Position numbers and translations under genes: made by a program. Under the pieces are notes generated by a model. The model was not told where the DNA came from, did not search any database, and saw nothing but the letters and a program-made list of their open reading frames with translations. This document shows positions 22,998 to 35,141 of a stretch of 64,000 nt of DNA, piece after piece (positions within the stretch are counted from its first letter, which is position 1; each line of letters begins with the position of its first letter). This DNA is from Capsicum annuum (taxonomy: Eukaryota > Streptophyta > Magnoliopsida > Solanales > Solanaceae), in contig NC_061116.1 of the NCBI RefSeq assembly GCF_002878395.1, forward strand, positions 119,698,692 through 119,762,691, in the 5' to 3' direction.

Positions 22998-24765
22998 ACA
23001 CCCCACACTTAAAGCCCTGTTCGTCCTCGAAAAACTCTTCACTTCAAGCATCATAATCAGGAAGGACTTCAAAACTACTACAATAATCAAAACACTTAAG
23101 CTAGCACTACAATGACTACACAATTAGCAAGTTTTACACCAAACATGTTATATACAATTGAAAGATCATGAACACTACTTCAAAACATCCTAACCTCTAT
23201 AATTGACTCACCAAGTTGGAAAACTCATGCATATTACTTAATCACAGAGATCGTATAAGTCACCCAACTATCCTCAAACATGTTCCCTTACAACAAAAGA
23301 GTTACCCATCATCACTCTTATAAATGCAAATTTGTCACACAAATGGGTATAGGAATCAAATTACGCTTACTCTCCCAATGAATTCACAAGTCACACAAAA
23401 TGAACCATAGTTTTGTCCTTAGTGTAATACTGTACTAATATTAGAATGTCAAGGTTTAGAATCAACTAGGACTTTAAGGGTTGTAATGTAGGCTAAGGGA
23501 CGGGTAAAAACTATTTTAGCCAAGAATAGCGACTATTTTCCCCAAGTGCTTTAATACATCACATTATATATCAAGATCTCTCTATTAAAAACTAATTTCC
23601 ACCACATCCATCTACACACATCTCTTGTTTTTCCCCATATCATTAAGTCCACAAATACATAGTAGGGAGTATGCTCTATACACATGCATAGATTTTTACA
23701 CACTTTTCTTTCTTTTTATTACACACTCCCCATCACCACATAACTTTTTTAACACCAATAGCTACTTTTGGGGGGCTTCACTTTCACTTTTTCCCTACTT
23801 ATTTTCTTAACTCCTAACCAAATTAATTTTTAAACTAAAGTTCTTTAGAGCTTTGGATGAATTTAAGGTCAATTAAAGAAGTGGAACATGCTACATATGA
23901 GGCTACCAAAGAATATAAGCTAAAGTCTTAATGGGACTAACTAGGATTGTGCACAAGGATAGATAAAAGAGGGTCTGAAATATGGATATCAAAAAAAGAC
24001 CTATATTATCTCCTAAATCCACACTTTTTATTTCACTTTGTAGACATACTAGGCAAGTTTTAGACATCTAGTTGTAACACAAAATATACAAAAAACCTCA
24101 CGCGCGCATGGTACATGCTCAACTGAAGTAGGATCATCATAGTCTCTAAACCAAGAAATCACATAAATTCAACATTAAGCCAACAAAGCTCAGGCGTCAT
24201 AAACATGAGCCTAGGTTTCTCAAAAGTAGTTGTTCAACACAACCAACATACTTTACAAACAAAACAACTTGCATCATGCAATCATCCATAGCACATAGCA
24301 AGAACATCTTACTTATTCCTAACACAAAAATTTTAAAATTTACTCCTAAAATAAAGGATAATGGATTCAAAGGGCACCTACGTGGAAAAAAAATAAAAAG
24401 AACAACCTTGGGGTGGATGAAGTGTGCACCTACTAGACTTAAACAACTAAAACAAAGAGAAATATTTTTGTAACTTTTTCTAAATTTTTGGAATTTAACC
24501 TAAAAACTAAGAAAATAACTAAACGTAAGATGTTATAGCATCACTTCACCCAAAACATAGGAATTTCCCTACCCCACACTTAAAAACATACTTTGTCCCC
24601 AAAGTATAATTGAAAGTAAGGATAGAAATACTCTCTAAGGACTCTAGGCCTAGATAGTAGCATCTTTAAATATTAGTAAGGTCGGGTGGACCCCATACTC
24701 TGTTTTTGCCTACTCAAACTTCCCTTCAACCTGTGGCTCAACAAAAATAAACCAACCTTAACCTG
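22998..24765 (-). repeat. Polypurine tract and 3' noncoding region of E4 (minus)
   Basis: On the minus strand TTCGAGGACGAACAGGGCTT and TTAAGTGTGGGGTG directly precede the LTR, as in E1 (4571-4603). The rest is noncoding, with blocks shared with E1 and E2 (for example 23395-23560 against 4120-4270). No gene is seen. Confidence 0.6.
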
Positions 24766-24812
24766 GGTTTCCTCCCAAGCAGGGCTTGATATAGTGTCGC
24801 AGCACAACCCAC
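24766..24812 (-). repeat. Post-coding conserved block of E4 (minus)
   Basis: On the minus strand, GGTTGTGCTGCGACACTATA is followed by TGCTTGGGAGGAAACCCAGG. The TGGG...CCCA pairing of the hairpin is kept although the loop differs from E2. The block is 61 bases from the end of the protease frame. Confidence 0.6.
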
Positions 24813-24872
24813 ATCACTACATCGATCATTCTCCTTGATTTGCTTACTCCTACTCAGAGGCCATCTTCTCAC

Positions 24873-25345
24873 TCATTTTTGACCTCTTGAGTGTGTACTC
24901 TCAAGGTCAAAATCTTTACCAGTAGTATCCTTTTTAGGCTCCTCAATCATCATTACTTCGGGCTTAGGTGGTGGCTTGGGAAACTCCTTGAGATTATCTG
25001 AAGAGGTAATTGGGGGTTTGGACTCCGCTACCCTACACTCATCCACTTCCGTCGTCGTGATCATGCATAAGTCTTTATAATAGAAAGGTGGATTGAGTAG
25101 TTTATAAATTTTAAAGACCATCTCTTCATAATCTAATCTCATTTTGAGTGTTTTCTCTCTTACATCAATTAGTATTTCTCCAATTGCTAAAAATGGGCAT
25201 CCCAAGATAACCGGTACCCTATCATTTGCATCATAATCCAAAACAATAAAGTTAGCAGGGATTATAAACTTACCAACCTTTATGAGCACATACTTAAAAT
25301 CCTTCGGGCCTGGCCTAGGTTTTGTTTGCCATCTGCAGCCATATG
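24873..25345 (-). pseudogene. Retropepsin C-terminal fragment (E4, minus)
   Basis: The frame 24873-25289 reads VGKFIIPANFIVLDYDANDR and VPVILGCPFLAIGEILIDV, the same protease type as in E1. The tail is rich in proline and acidic residues. Upstream (25290-25345) LQMANKT and ARPEGF can be read in a shifted frame, so a frameshift and truncation remove the active site. No RT follows. Confidence 0.7.
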
Positions 25346-26739
25346 CACCATATTTATATACATATATAGGATGTTGAGATAGGAAAAAGGGTCATGAATA
25401 TGAGATTTTAAAGTATTAACCTGAACTATGTAGTTTGGTCTATCCTTAATGCACCTATGGGCTATATGGGTCCAATTTCACCTGCTGAAAGGGCCCTAGT
25501 GCATGTTAGTCACATGAATCGAGGAAAAATTGAGAAAATCCTAAAGACACCAAGGTTATATCCCTCCCAAAATATATATATAAAGCATGCAATGAGCACA
25601 CAGTCACATGACCCCAGCACCGACAAGTTTGATTCCCAGTGTTGATTTCCTCGGGATCTACACCTTCACAATGATCTACACAATTTTCTTTAAGCCCAAA
25701 CTAAATAGTTATATATAAAACAACTAGTAACCTAGGAGTCATTTATTAAGGTATTTACCAACATGGTATCTTTATACCAATGTGCCTGTAAGCTAATTCA
25801 GTTATTCAAACCAATTCATGTAACTATTTGATTCCCAAGTTCCATTTAAAATCAAATTCATGGCCACCAAAGCTATTCCAAAACTATATTGATTATCCAT
25901 TATCCTCTAATGCAATGCAATGTTCCAAAAGTAAGTTAAATCATGCAAATTCCATATTCAAAATCAAAGTCATACAGGTGGATTGAGGTTAATGACATTT
26001 ACCGAGCCAAAATTCCATCAATTTGGGAAAACCATATCTTCCATTCCAACCATTCAAACAATGCACCAATTCATTCCCAAAACCATCAATTAAAATATAA
26101 GTAATCCATTTAAAATTGGAACAAGTAATTCAAGAAATAACAATAAAAAACTCTCAACCCCAATTTTAAACCTATCATTTAAATCACATGAATATTCAGT
26201 AAATTAATGCTACAATGTAAAAATACAAGTTAGGGATGAGAAACATACCTGAAATATAGAACAATTTGAAGAGAATTCAAAGTTTAAAGCTTGAACAATG
26301 AATTTCTTATAAAACCCCTGAGCTTTTTTGGCTTTTAAATTAAAGAGGAAGAAATGGTTTTGATTTAATCTTTTAAAACTGAAGAAAAAGGGTCACCCAA
26401 GTGTTTATAAGTCGTGCAAGGGGTAAAAAGACCAAAAGCCCCTCACCCTAAGTGAAAAAAAAAACTGAATAAATTGAACATAGCGGTGTGGCACACCGCT
26501 ATCGTAGAGGGTAGCCTCCATGTCATGCCCTTATCACGGATGTCATCCTTCATAGCACACTACTATCATGGAGGCTTGCTATCTCAAAGTCCCAAAATGA
26601 TCCTGAACCCCTTTCAGAAATTTAAAAACTTTCCCAAAACATCCTTCTATTATTCCTAATTATAATTCAAGGCAAAAATCAACACTGTGCACGTTGAAGG
26701 GTCAAAAATAAATTCATTGAAATTTTATGGGGTATCACA
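25346..26739 (-). repeat. Tekay-type LTR fragment, minus orientation
   Basis: Starts on the minus strand at 26739 with TGTGATACCCCATAAAATTT and contains CpG/palindromic words (26480-26590) followed by a TATA-like CTTATAAACAC (about 26410). It ends with the stretch 'CACTAGGGCCCTTTCAGCAG' (25488-25507), which is colinear with 56268-56290 of the LTR at 54717. It is the first 1.4 kb of a roughly 2.3 kb LTR. The rest may be 20698-21547, separated by E4. Confidence 0.6.
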
Positions 26740-28325
26740 CTAAGACATTAGTTTTATCATAAATTAAAAAGGATTCCTCATGCCCTTGATAATTAAGATA
26801 GTAGTTTTTCAATTAAGTTTTTCTTAAAAATTTTGCAATGTCATTTTCTTTTTCTTTGATAAAAATGTATTCAGTATTATAAATATATCACCATATATAA
26901 TGAATGTCTACTTTATCATATATAGTAAATGTCTATTTATGGAAAATTTAGAAACCCCAAGGTTAGTTTTCTCCTATAAATAAAGGGGATGTCCTGCATT
27001 GTAATTGACCCCATCAAGAGACCTCTCAAGAGAAATAATAATAACTTTTTTTTCTCTCTATTCTTCTTGTTCTTACGCTATATTTCATAATATGTTATCA
27101 TCATAAGACTCTGTCAAATAGTGTGAGATTATAAATCTAAGGGTAATTTTAAGGTTAGTAATTTCTTACGTTATTAGTCTTTTGCTACTAATGGTATAAT
27201 TATTGTTGGATTTGAGGAAAAATAATTGATTTGGAACCACTTATGATTTAAATTTGTTCATGAAGAACAATATTATTAAAAGATATGATGATAAATTTAA
27301 GTCTCTTCTCATTAAGAGTGTAAGACATTGGGTTAAAAGTTTCAATGCACCATGATGATAAGATGTTGAGTTCAAGTACCATCGAGTTATAGCCTAAGAT
27401 GCATTTATATGGATAAGATATTGAGTTTGAATCTCAATATACCATATTAATGATATTATGATGGCTAAGGCAAAATAATGGATGTTTAGTGAAAAGTCAG
27501 GAAACATATTCCATTGATATGCTCTATTCCATGAAGTGAATATGGTAGCAATACATGATGAATCAAAAAGTTGACAACTTGCTCCATTCTTAAAAGGGAT
27601 GTGGTAACAGTGCATAATATGTCTGAAAAAAGATAAGTGATTGAATGCACGGCTACAGGCTTGGAGAGAAAATATGATAATAATCATCCAAAGTGATAAT
27701 ATTTTCACATGCTTATTATGATTATAAGATATATTAGAGAAAAATTCTCTATATTACATGCACACCTCGGTTTTCTCTAGGATTAGAAATATTTTGAAAA
27801 AGGTTATAAGCTATCATAATTTGATGAGCTTAAGGCACGGTTATATTCTATTTCTAGGAATGAGAATTTTGATTGTTATAAATATAGATTCATACCACTG
27901 AGATGAAGTGTCTGTATTTAGTCAATATAAGTACGAACATGTTCTTGATTGTGAAGATATAATGATTCATCTCCTGAAGAGGTAGAATAATTGAGCAGAA
28001 TTTATTTCTCAAATAATAAAACTCTAAAATTTACTCTCAAAGTAGTAAATCTGAAATTCATGTAATAGTAAACCTAATGTTTACTAAAGAATTTTTGCAT
28101 ATGTTATGGTAACTTGGAGTTACTAATACAAATTATTTAATCTATTGACATAAATAATTTGGCATCACGAAGATGTTCATACTAAGTATTAGACATACGT
28201 TGAAGAAATAAAAGATTCTTCAAGAATTATTTATGTTGCTTGTTCTCATGATAAGTTGGTTGGACCAACTAGTTGAGATTTGAAACCTCAAAATTTAAAA
28301 AGTATAAAAGGTGAATATGGGCCAG
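26740..28325 (+). mobile_element. Ty1/Copia element, left part (LTR remnant, primer site, gag to integrase start)
   Basis: The LTR remnant contains a TATA box (CTCCTATAAATAAAGG, 26971-26986) and ends before TATGTTATCATCATAAGACT (about 27091-27110). That resembles the 'ACGTTATCAGCACGAGACTC' junction of plant Copia elements primed by an internal tRNA fragment. Gag and protease regions (27150-28200) are too degraded to name domains. Near 28300 the integrase start is reached and is interrupted by the 9.5 kb insertion. Confidence 0.55.
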
Positions 28326-31017
28326 TGTAACGCCCCGAAAATGGGTCCCGAGATGTCACACGGTGCTTAGGGTCACAAGTGACCCCAAGCTAACCCTTCT
28401 ATTGGCATACTTACAAGAAACTAAATTAAATACATAAATCTGAACAAAATCTGCAGAAACAATAAAACTTCTCTGAACTTGATCAATACATCTGAGTTTA
28501 CAAGATTATAACTCTGCTTTTATGAATAAAATAGAAGTAAAATACATCAACACTACTGACTATCTATGAAGCCTCTACTAGTACTGACTATAGATAGACG
28601 AGTAATGACTCTGAACTATCCTAACTCAATACGGCTGGATAAAGAAAATACAATACTTCTCAAACTATATAACTGACTCGAGCCCTCAAAACAAAAAGAC
28701 CCAACACTTGCTGACTGAAAGCTGCAAATCTAACTGAATATGGTGTATGCTCTACAACTTATACCTATATTATCAGACAATGTAGCACACAGACATATAT
28801 GTGGATCAGTACTTTGATGATGTACTGAGTATATGGGGGTGTATGCAATTAAATAATCAATATCATCAAACTTTAAAGAAAACATACATGCAATTGTAGA
28901 TGACTCACATAGCTGGAATAAAACTGAAATCTGAATCTCATAAATAATGAATAAAGAAGCATGTAATATAAATCCCGTGAGTCATTACACTTTATTCTAA
29001 AATTTGTATTCTCCTCTTATTCTCAAAACTTGTTGGCTAAATGAAACTTTAAACAATAACTTTAAAAACATATTTTTTTATCTTAAGGAGGATAGGACTT
29101 TTAGGACTTAGAGAACAAGGACTTGGGGGACTTTGGAAATCTCAAAATCAAACTTTCAACATATGTATACTTTTATCTTAATTAGAGTAGGGGACTGCTT
29201 TGGGAGTTTCTTCTAACTGACATAAACCATGTGAACCACATGGAGTCCAATGTCTTACACACATTGGGTAGAGCTGCTCTACCCTTGCCATCGAAAGAGA
29301 ACCTTAACTTTAGTGATCACTATCAAGGCCTCAAGCCCATAAATATCAATCCTATGGTGGCACATAGTTCTGGGGTATGAGACCTTGGAATCATACCCAA
29401 CTCGGTGCTAAATACTACTCCCATACTTAGGCTCAAAAATTTTAGGAAATCCACCTTAAAATAACACAAGAGTCTATAATGAAGTCCAAATTATGCTTCT
29501 CTTTGCTTTTATCATAAATAGTGTGGATTCCTATCTTAGCTTAGGATCAAAATCAATCTTTACTTTTGAAAGAACTTATCAAAATTTGTTAACAAAACTT
29601 GAGATCATAATCTTCTTATAAACTCATCATTTGTACTTAGGACTCAAAATATAAAGCTTTAATGCATCAAAATCATATTTAAACTTCATGCTCAACAATC
29701 ATGTTAAAAATCTTTCAATCATCTCAATCAAGATATTGGAAAATAACTCTAAATATGAATCTCCTGATTTCAACATCTCAAAATTCATGCTTGAAAACAA
29801 AACATTCATAATCATCTTAAAATCTGAAATTTTCAGCTATATTACCAAAATAGAAACATACTCATGTAATTCAACTTCTAAAAAGATAAAAATCTCATAA
29901 TCTCATGAATAGAAACATAGGGTATAAACCCAACTTTAATTTCATAGGAAAATATGTAAAATCAACTAACTCTTGTAATAAAATCAAGTTTTGGGCACAA
30001 GGACGAAAGATTTGTCCTTGTTCAAATCCCACATACCTCAAATTATGAATTTGGATGAACTCTGCTTTTGGAACACTATTCGTACAATTGATGGGTGCTT
30101 CTTGTAGCTCTCGCAAAGGAAATTCTGATTCTTGAATCAATTTTGAAAAATGACGGTTGAATTTTGAGGGATCTTGATTTTTAGTTTGAGACTATGGGGT
30201 TTGGTTCTTGAGGGAATTCGAGAAAATGACCATATTTTGGAAATTGGGAGCTTAATCCCGTGTTTATGGTTGAATAATGGTGGGAGAAAAGACTAAAATT
30301 CCCTTAAGGAAACAAACAAAGTCGCAGTTGTCCCTCAGTTGACAGGCTGATAGGCTGAAGTAAATTGGGTATAAATCTTTACTCTGATGTTGGATTTGAA
30401 TTAAATTTATTGCATTGGAAATAAGACTCAAAGATCTTTTATTTGATATATAGCATCCCTCCCAATTCGTTATATACAGAAAGTTATGATCGTTGGAAGT
30501 TGACCCTAAAATTGTGGCCTGAAATGCGCCCAAAATGCTGGAGCATTTCAAAGGCATCTCAAACTAGTGTGTTATGCCCCTGAAATGCACCCAAGATGCT
30601 CCCAAGATGCTGGAGCATTTCCAAGGCATGTCAAACCAGTTTGGACGGAAAATTCTCCATTTTGCAAAGTCATAACTTTTAGCTCAGGTATCGGATTTAG
30701 GCGAAATTGGTATCGTTGGAAAGATAATTCAATTATCTAAAATTTTGTGGGTATTGATATGAAAAACTCCATGTATATAAGGAGTTATACACGTTTGAAG
30801 TAGACCCTTATAAATCAAACATCAAATTTTGGACGCATCAAATGATCTTAGCTCAACTTGGCTCTAAATGACTTCTATGAACATTTTAACCTCAAAAGTA
30901 AATCAAACATGAGTATAAAGATCATAAACTTGTATTCACATGAGAATCTCTTGGATTAGAGCTTAGACGCGTAGGAACGACGGTTAGAATTCTATTATGA
31001 AAATATGGGGTATTACA
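28326..31017 (-). repeat. 3' LTR of the LARD-like element
   Basis: On the minus strand it starts TGTAATACCCCATATTTTC and ends GGGGCGTTACA. Near 30490-30640 it holds a word module (GAAATGC...GGAGCATTTC, with CCCAAGATGCT repeats). Over about 160 bases at the 28326 end I count about ten differences from the other LTR, so the insertion is not very recent. Confidence 0.85.
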
Positions 31018-34000
31018 TTATCTCCCCCTTGGGAAAATTCATTCTCGAATGTTGATAGGAACTTGTTGAAGCCTTAAAGGTATGGAATAACATAAGCATG
31101 ATATGTCTTCTAAGAAAGGATATAACCAATATGAAACATTTAAAATTTCATCATGAAACTGAATTTTGTGCTGACTTGACTTTACTTTCTTTAAGGAGCT
31201 GATTCATGCTGAGAGTTTAGGATTCACTTAAAGTGTTCATGATCCAATCATACATATTGAATTGGGAGGTGATAACTGATGAAAGTATGAATCATAAGAC
31301 AACAATACATAGATCTTACAAGGGTCTTACACTATCTAAGCTAAAATACTTGGAAAAATTGAGATTATGCACTTAACACTTATGAATTGAGTCATGACTA
31401 AATAGCTGAAACTGAAACAGATGCACGAACTGAACTGAATTCATAATTTACATGGATGCAAACTCATTACCTCTTAGAATAGACATACGTAGGAGACTGC
31501 GGATAGTAAGACTAGGTGAAAAGTTGGAAATCTATAGAAGCTTATCTGCTTGCTTGCTAAACTAGATTGCAGGCTATATAGGCTGAATCATACAGACTGC
31601 CCATACTCAAATGGAGTATTTCTTTAGCATTCTTCTACGAAATTCTACTAACATTAGGGAGTAAAGAATTTTGGGCATGATCTTAGTGAGATATCTAAAG
31701 AAAGAATTCTCAGTATAGCTATAACTTTGTAACATGGAACATAGGCTTCTTAAACATAAACTAGTTTAGAATTTCTAGGCCTTAGGCAATGCAACTGCTA
31801 ATTTTTCAAGCTTAGAAACACTTCTCAAATATTCTTTTCAACTTACTTTCTCCTATTTAATACCACGCTCACACGGGATAATATAACTTTATATACTAAT
31901 GTCTAATCTTAACTAAATTCTCTCGCCATGTTCAAGCCTAACTTGAATCATAGCTTACTACACATAACATTATAACACTAGTATGGACCATGAATTCAAT
32001 ACCCCAAGCATTTTCACAACCTTTCCTCTCTAAGATGATTCTTCTTATCACTTTAATGACTAACTCTAAAATCTTACTATGGATTCACTAGCACATATTA
32101 CATTTCTCCACTTACATCCCAACACGATATTCAAGCCTATCATTATAACCACATATGAACTTCAAGGCAAACACTTATAAAGGCTTACTCCTCCTAGTCT
32201 CTAAACCTCTATCAACAACAACATTCTTGCACTATTCTTAAGAGCAAATACATAAATTTTCAACTAACCACAACATATACTAAGGACTTGGCCTCAATCT
32301 TACTTCACACTTAGCTTTATCTAAAACGGGCATACGACAATCTTTTCTCAAAAAAAATATTTACTCTCTCACTTCTAAATGTTCATCATCACTATCTTAA
32401 CGTAGGAAGAGGTCATAGAAGGGCTAACACATAAGGACCTGAAGAACGAAAGAATACTATACATAACTTTAACACTTAACTGAGGCCTAAGGAATAGAAT
32501 ATTAAGGGTATAGATTTGTTAAAGATATCCAAACTGAGGGAATTCATGACATAAACAAGATTTCAATAGAATCATAAGTTTCTAAGAACTAATCATACTC
32601 TAAAAGATGAGTTCATACTTAGCATGAGTTCATACTTAGCATGAGCGGTTCAACATAAGATTGGAGTTCATAGATTTCTGAGGAATGACTCAAATCATAG
32701 ACTGAAGATGTTACTTACTTACTAGAAATCGATAATAGACTTAAGTACTGTATAAGCATCAGCCTTTGGCATGGATCTATCACACATGACATGAATCTGA
32801 TGTGATAACGATTGAAATCCAAGGAATACTCTAGAGGAAGAAAGGATCATTATCTCATTGCAACTCTTGTTAACATATAACGCAATCTAACTCTCAAAAC
32901 TTTATTTAGTTCTTCACTCTACCATCTCCACCTTAGATCAAAGATGACATTCTAAGTCTATGGAACTCTTTACTAACTCTAATCTAAACTGCAATCCCTT
33001 CACTCCAGAGTCTAGGGCATAATAATACCCATAAATAATAAACTTACCCTGAAAGAATACACCTTAAAGTGTAAAACCCACTACTAATATTTCATTCTGA
33101 AATGCAACTCTATCTTTTTGTGTCCCCAGTATTCATCATCTAATAACTTGAACACTTACTAACTTAGAATCTTTAGGAGTATCACCATACCATGAGTTCA
33201 CACCAACTAGTTCTTCAACTCTACTTTCTATTAGTTCAATTTTCAAAAACTTAATTTAGGTTCCAACACTTAACACTGATATCTTCAACACTCAATGAAC
33301 CATACTACATTCGTCATAGCCTACCAATATCGTATATCCAAACTTATATCTCTACACAATGAGAATCAAGATCCTAATAAAAGGCTCAACACTATCAATT
33401 AAACCTCTTTAACTTGGCTATTTAGAACATCATATACCATCTAACCAGTCTTTCTCTACCTAGAAACTCAATGGTACTACTAGCCACACACAACATGCCA
33501 TAATCCTCAAAAATAATGCATCCCCATATTACCTTTGGCATACTTCTACATCCTTCATACAACATTATACTTAATCTCAAATCAATAAACTCATATTCTT
33601 CCATTCACTATTTCAAGCCTATTGGTTCACCTCCATACAGCTAGCATCACTAACCAAGTAATCGTTATTTCCACCTTGATGATCATCTACTATTCAAACT
33701 TAGTGTCTAGTGCTAGGCATGATTAACAACAAAACCTCATATACTATTCTCACTTGGAAACCATAAAACAAAGCATCAAGAAACACTAGCCCACTAGAAT
33801 CTCATAACCACAATAATAGATCAATAATCGTATGGCCTATCTTATTTACAATCCATTATCACATACTTCTTTTACACATCACTACCAATTACCTATCTAT
33901 ACACCTAAACTTCTTTCATAGTTCTATAATTTTCAACTAAACTCTTTTTTGTAGTCCCAAGGGATACCTAAATTGGCAATACTAAACCACCCAATACTTT

Positions 34001-35119
34001 TATCAACAACCCATACTTTCTAACACAACAAATACCATCAATAACTCTTTTCACACTTCAAGCAAACAATAATTCAACTTAACTAATAACTCATTCTCTA
34101 CCTTCCACTAAACTAACACATAAGGACATATCACTTCATTACTAACTCAATCTTATGCAAAAAGATTCGGCTATATATATATTCAATAAATCTCCCTTAC
34201 CACTTTTCTGATCATTATGCCTCTAAACCCCTAATTCCAACCGATACAAGGACAACAAGATGAACAATAAATTGCTAGTGAATTAAAATAGGCCTCACAC
34301 GGCTTCACTAGACTTTGATTTTTGCATTTTGAACAAGAAAATGAGATGAATAGTAAGGCAACTATGCTAGTGAATCAGAAGAGCCTCACACGGCTTCACT
34401 AGACTTTTATTTTTAACAACACAATAATAACAAGATTACAAGAGACAGAAAATTGACACACAATATTCAATGATCTAAGAATACATATCTTACTCTATCT
34501 TAACTGAACAACTCATAAGAATGAGGGCATAACTTTAAAATCGAGGGGCTTATAACATACTAGAAGGCTTTTCTCAAGCCACTTTGTGAGACTTCTGAAA
34601 ATTCTTGCTAACAAGTCTGAGAGCATTATCTGGAAAGGAACTGGAACTTGTTGATCATGCTATCTCAAGAATAATACATGGATAGGGAAGTATAGATTTA
34701 CATTATGGATTCTGAGGAGGAATCTAAAAGCACATCTAACTTGGGCTTAGTGCACGATTTTTATGAACATGAATAAAGCACTTCAATCTTTGAAACTCAA
34801 AAGCACTGATGGGATACTTTCTAGCTCGCCTACAATCCCATAACTATATTGAAGACTGTCTGAGAAAGTACTATCAGTAAAGATTTAAGCTTGACTATTT
34901 CTGATATCCTAAAAATAAGGTGGAGATGGCCTAAATAGAGTAGGATGAGAATCTGTATAAGTTTCTTAGAGAACCTTTTTATAGAATGATCTGAGACTTG
35001 AAAGAAGGGGAACATTTCCTAAATGCCCTATAGCCTCTCAAAGAAAAGTGCAGACGTCTCCGTACCATTCCGCAAGACTCTACTAGACACGGCTTCACAG
35101 ACACCCTAGGACACTTGAA
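31018..35119 (-). other. Noncoding interior of the LARD-like element
   Basis: About 4.1 kb of A/T- and C-rich sequence (plus sense) without any frame above 61 codons and without gag, protease, RT or integrase motifs in either direction as far as I can read. Two near-duplicate stretches with 'CCTCACACGGCTTCACTAGACTTT' (split: CCTCACACGGCTTCACTAG) lie at 34290 and 34387. The last 100 bases next to the primer site match the leader of the minus-strand Tekay element. Confidence 0.6.
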
Positions 35120-35137
35120 CTCTGTGCTCTGATACCA
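35120..35137 (-). promoter_or_regulatory. Primer binding site (initiator tRNA-Met) of the LARD-like element
   Basis: On the minus strand TGGTATCAGAGCACAGAG follows the LTR after a 4-base spacer. The first 12 bases are the standard complement of the 3' end of plant initiator methionine tRNA, so this site looks intact. Confidence 0.85.
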
Positions 35138-35141
35138 AATT

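Larger units (their letters stand above)
21548..25345 (-). mobile_element. E4: pol-less Athila-like element on minus strand
   Basis: On the minus strand the order is protease fragment (25345-24873), post-coding block (24812-24766), 3' noncoding region, polypurine tract and 3' LTR (22997-21548). The 5' LTR and gag are missing. As in E1, no RT or integrase lies between protease and block. Confidence 0.65.

Noticed and set aside
30264..30557. Minus-strand frame repeated at 37107-37442 with similar protein
   Set aside because: The similarity is due to the two LTRs of one element. The frame is in U3 and has no known domain, so I do not call it a gene.
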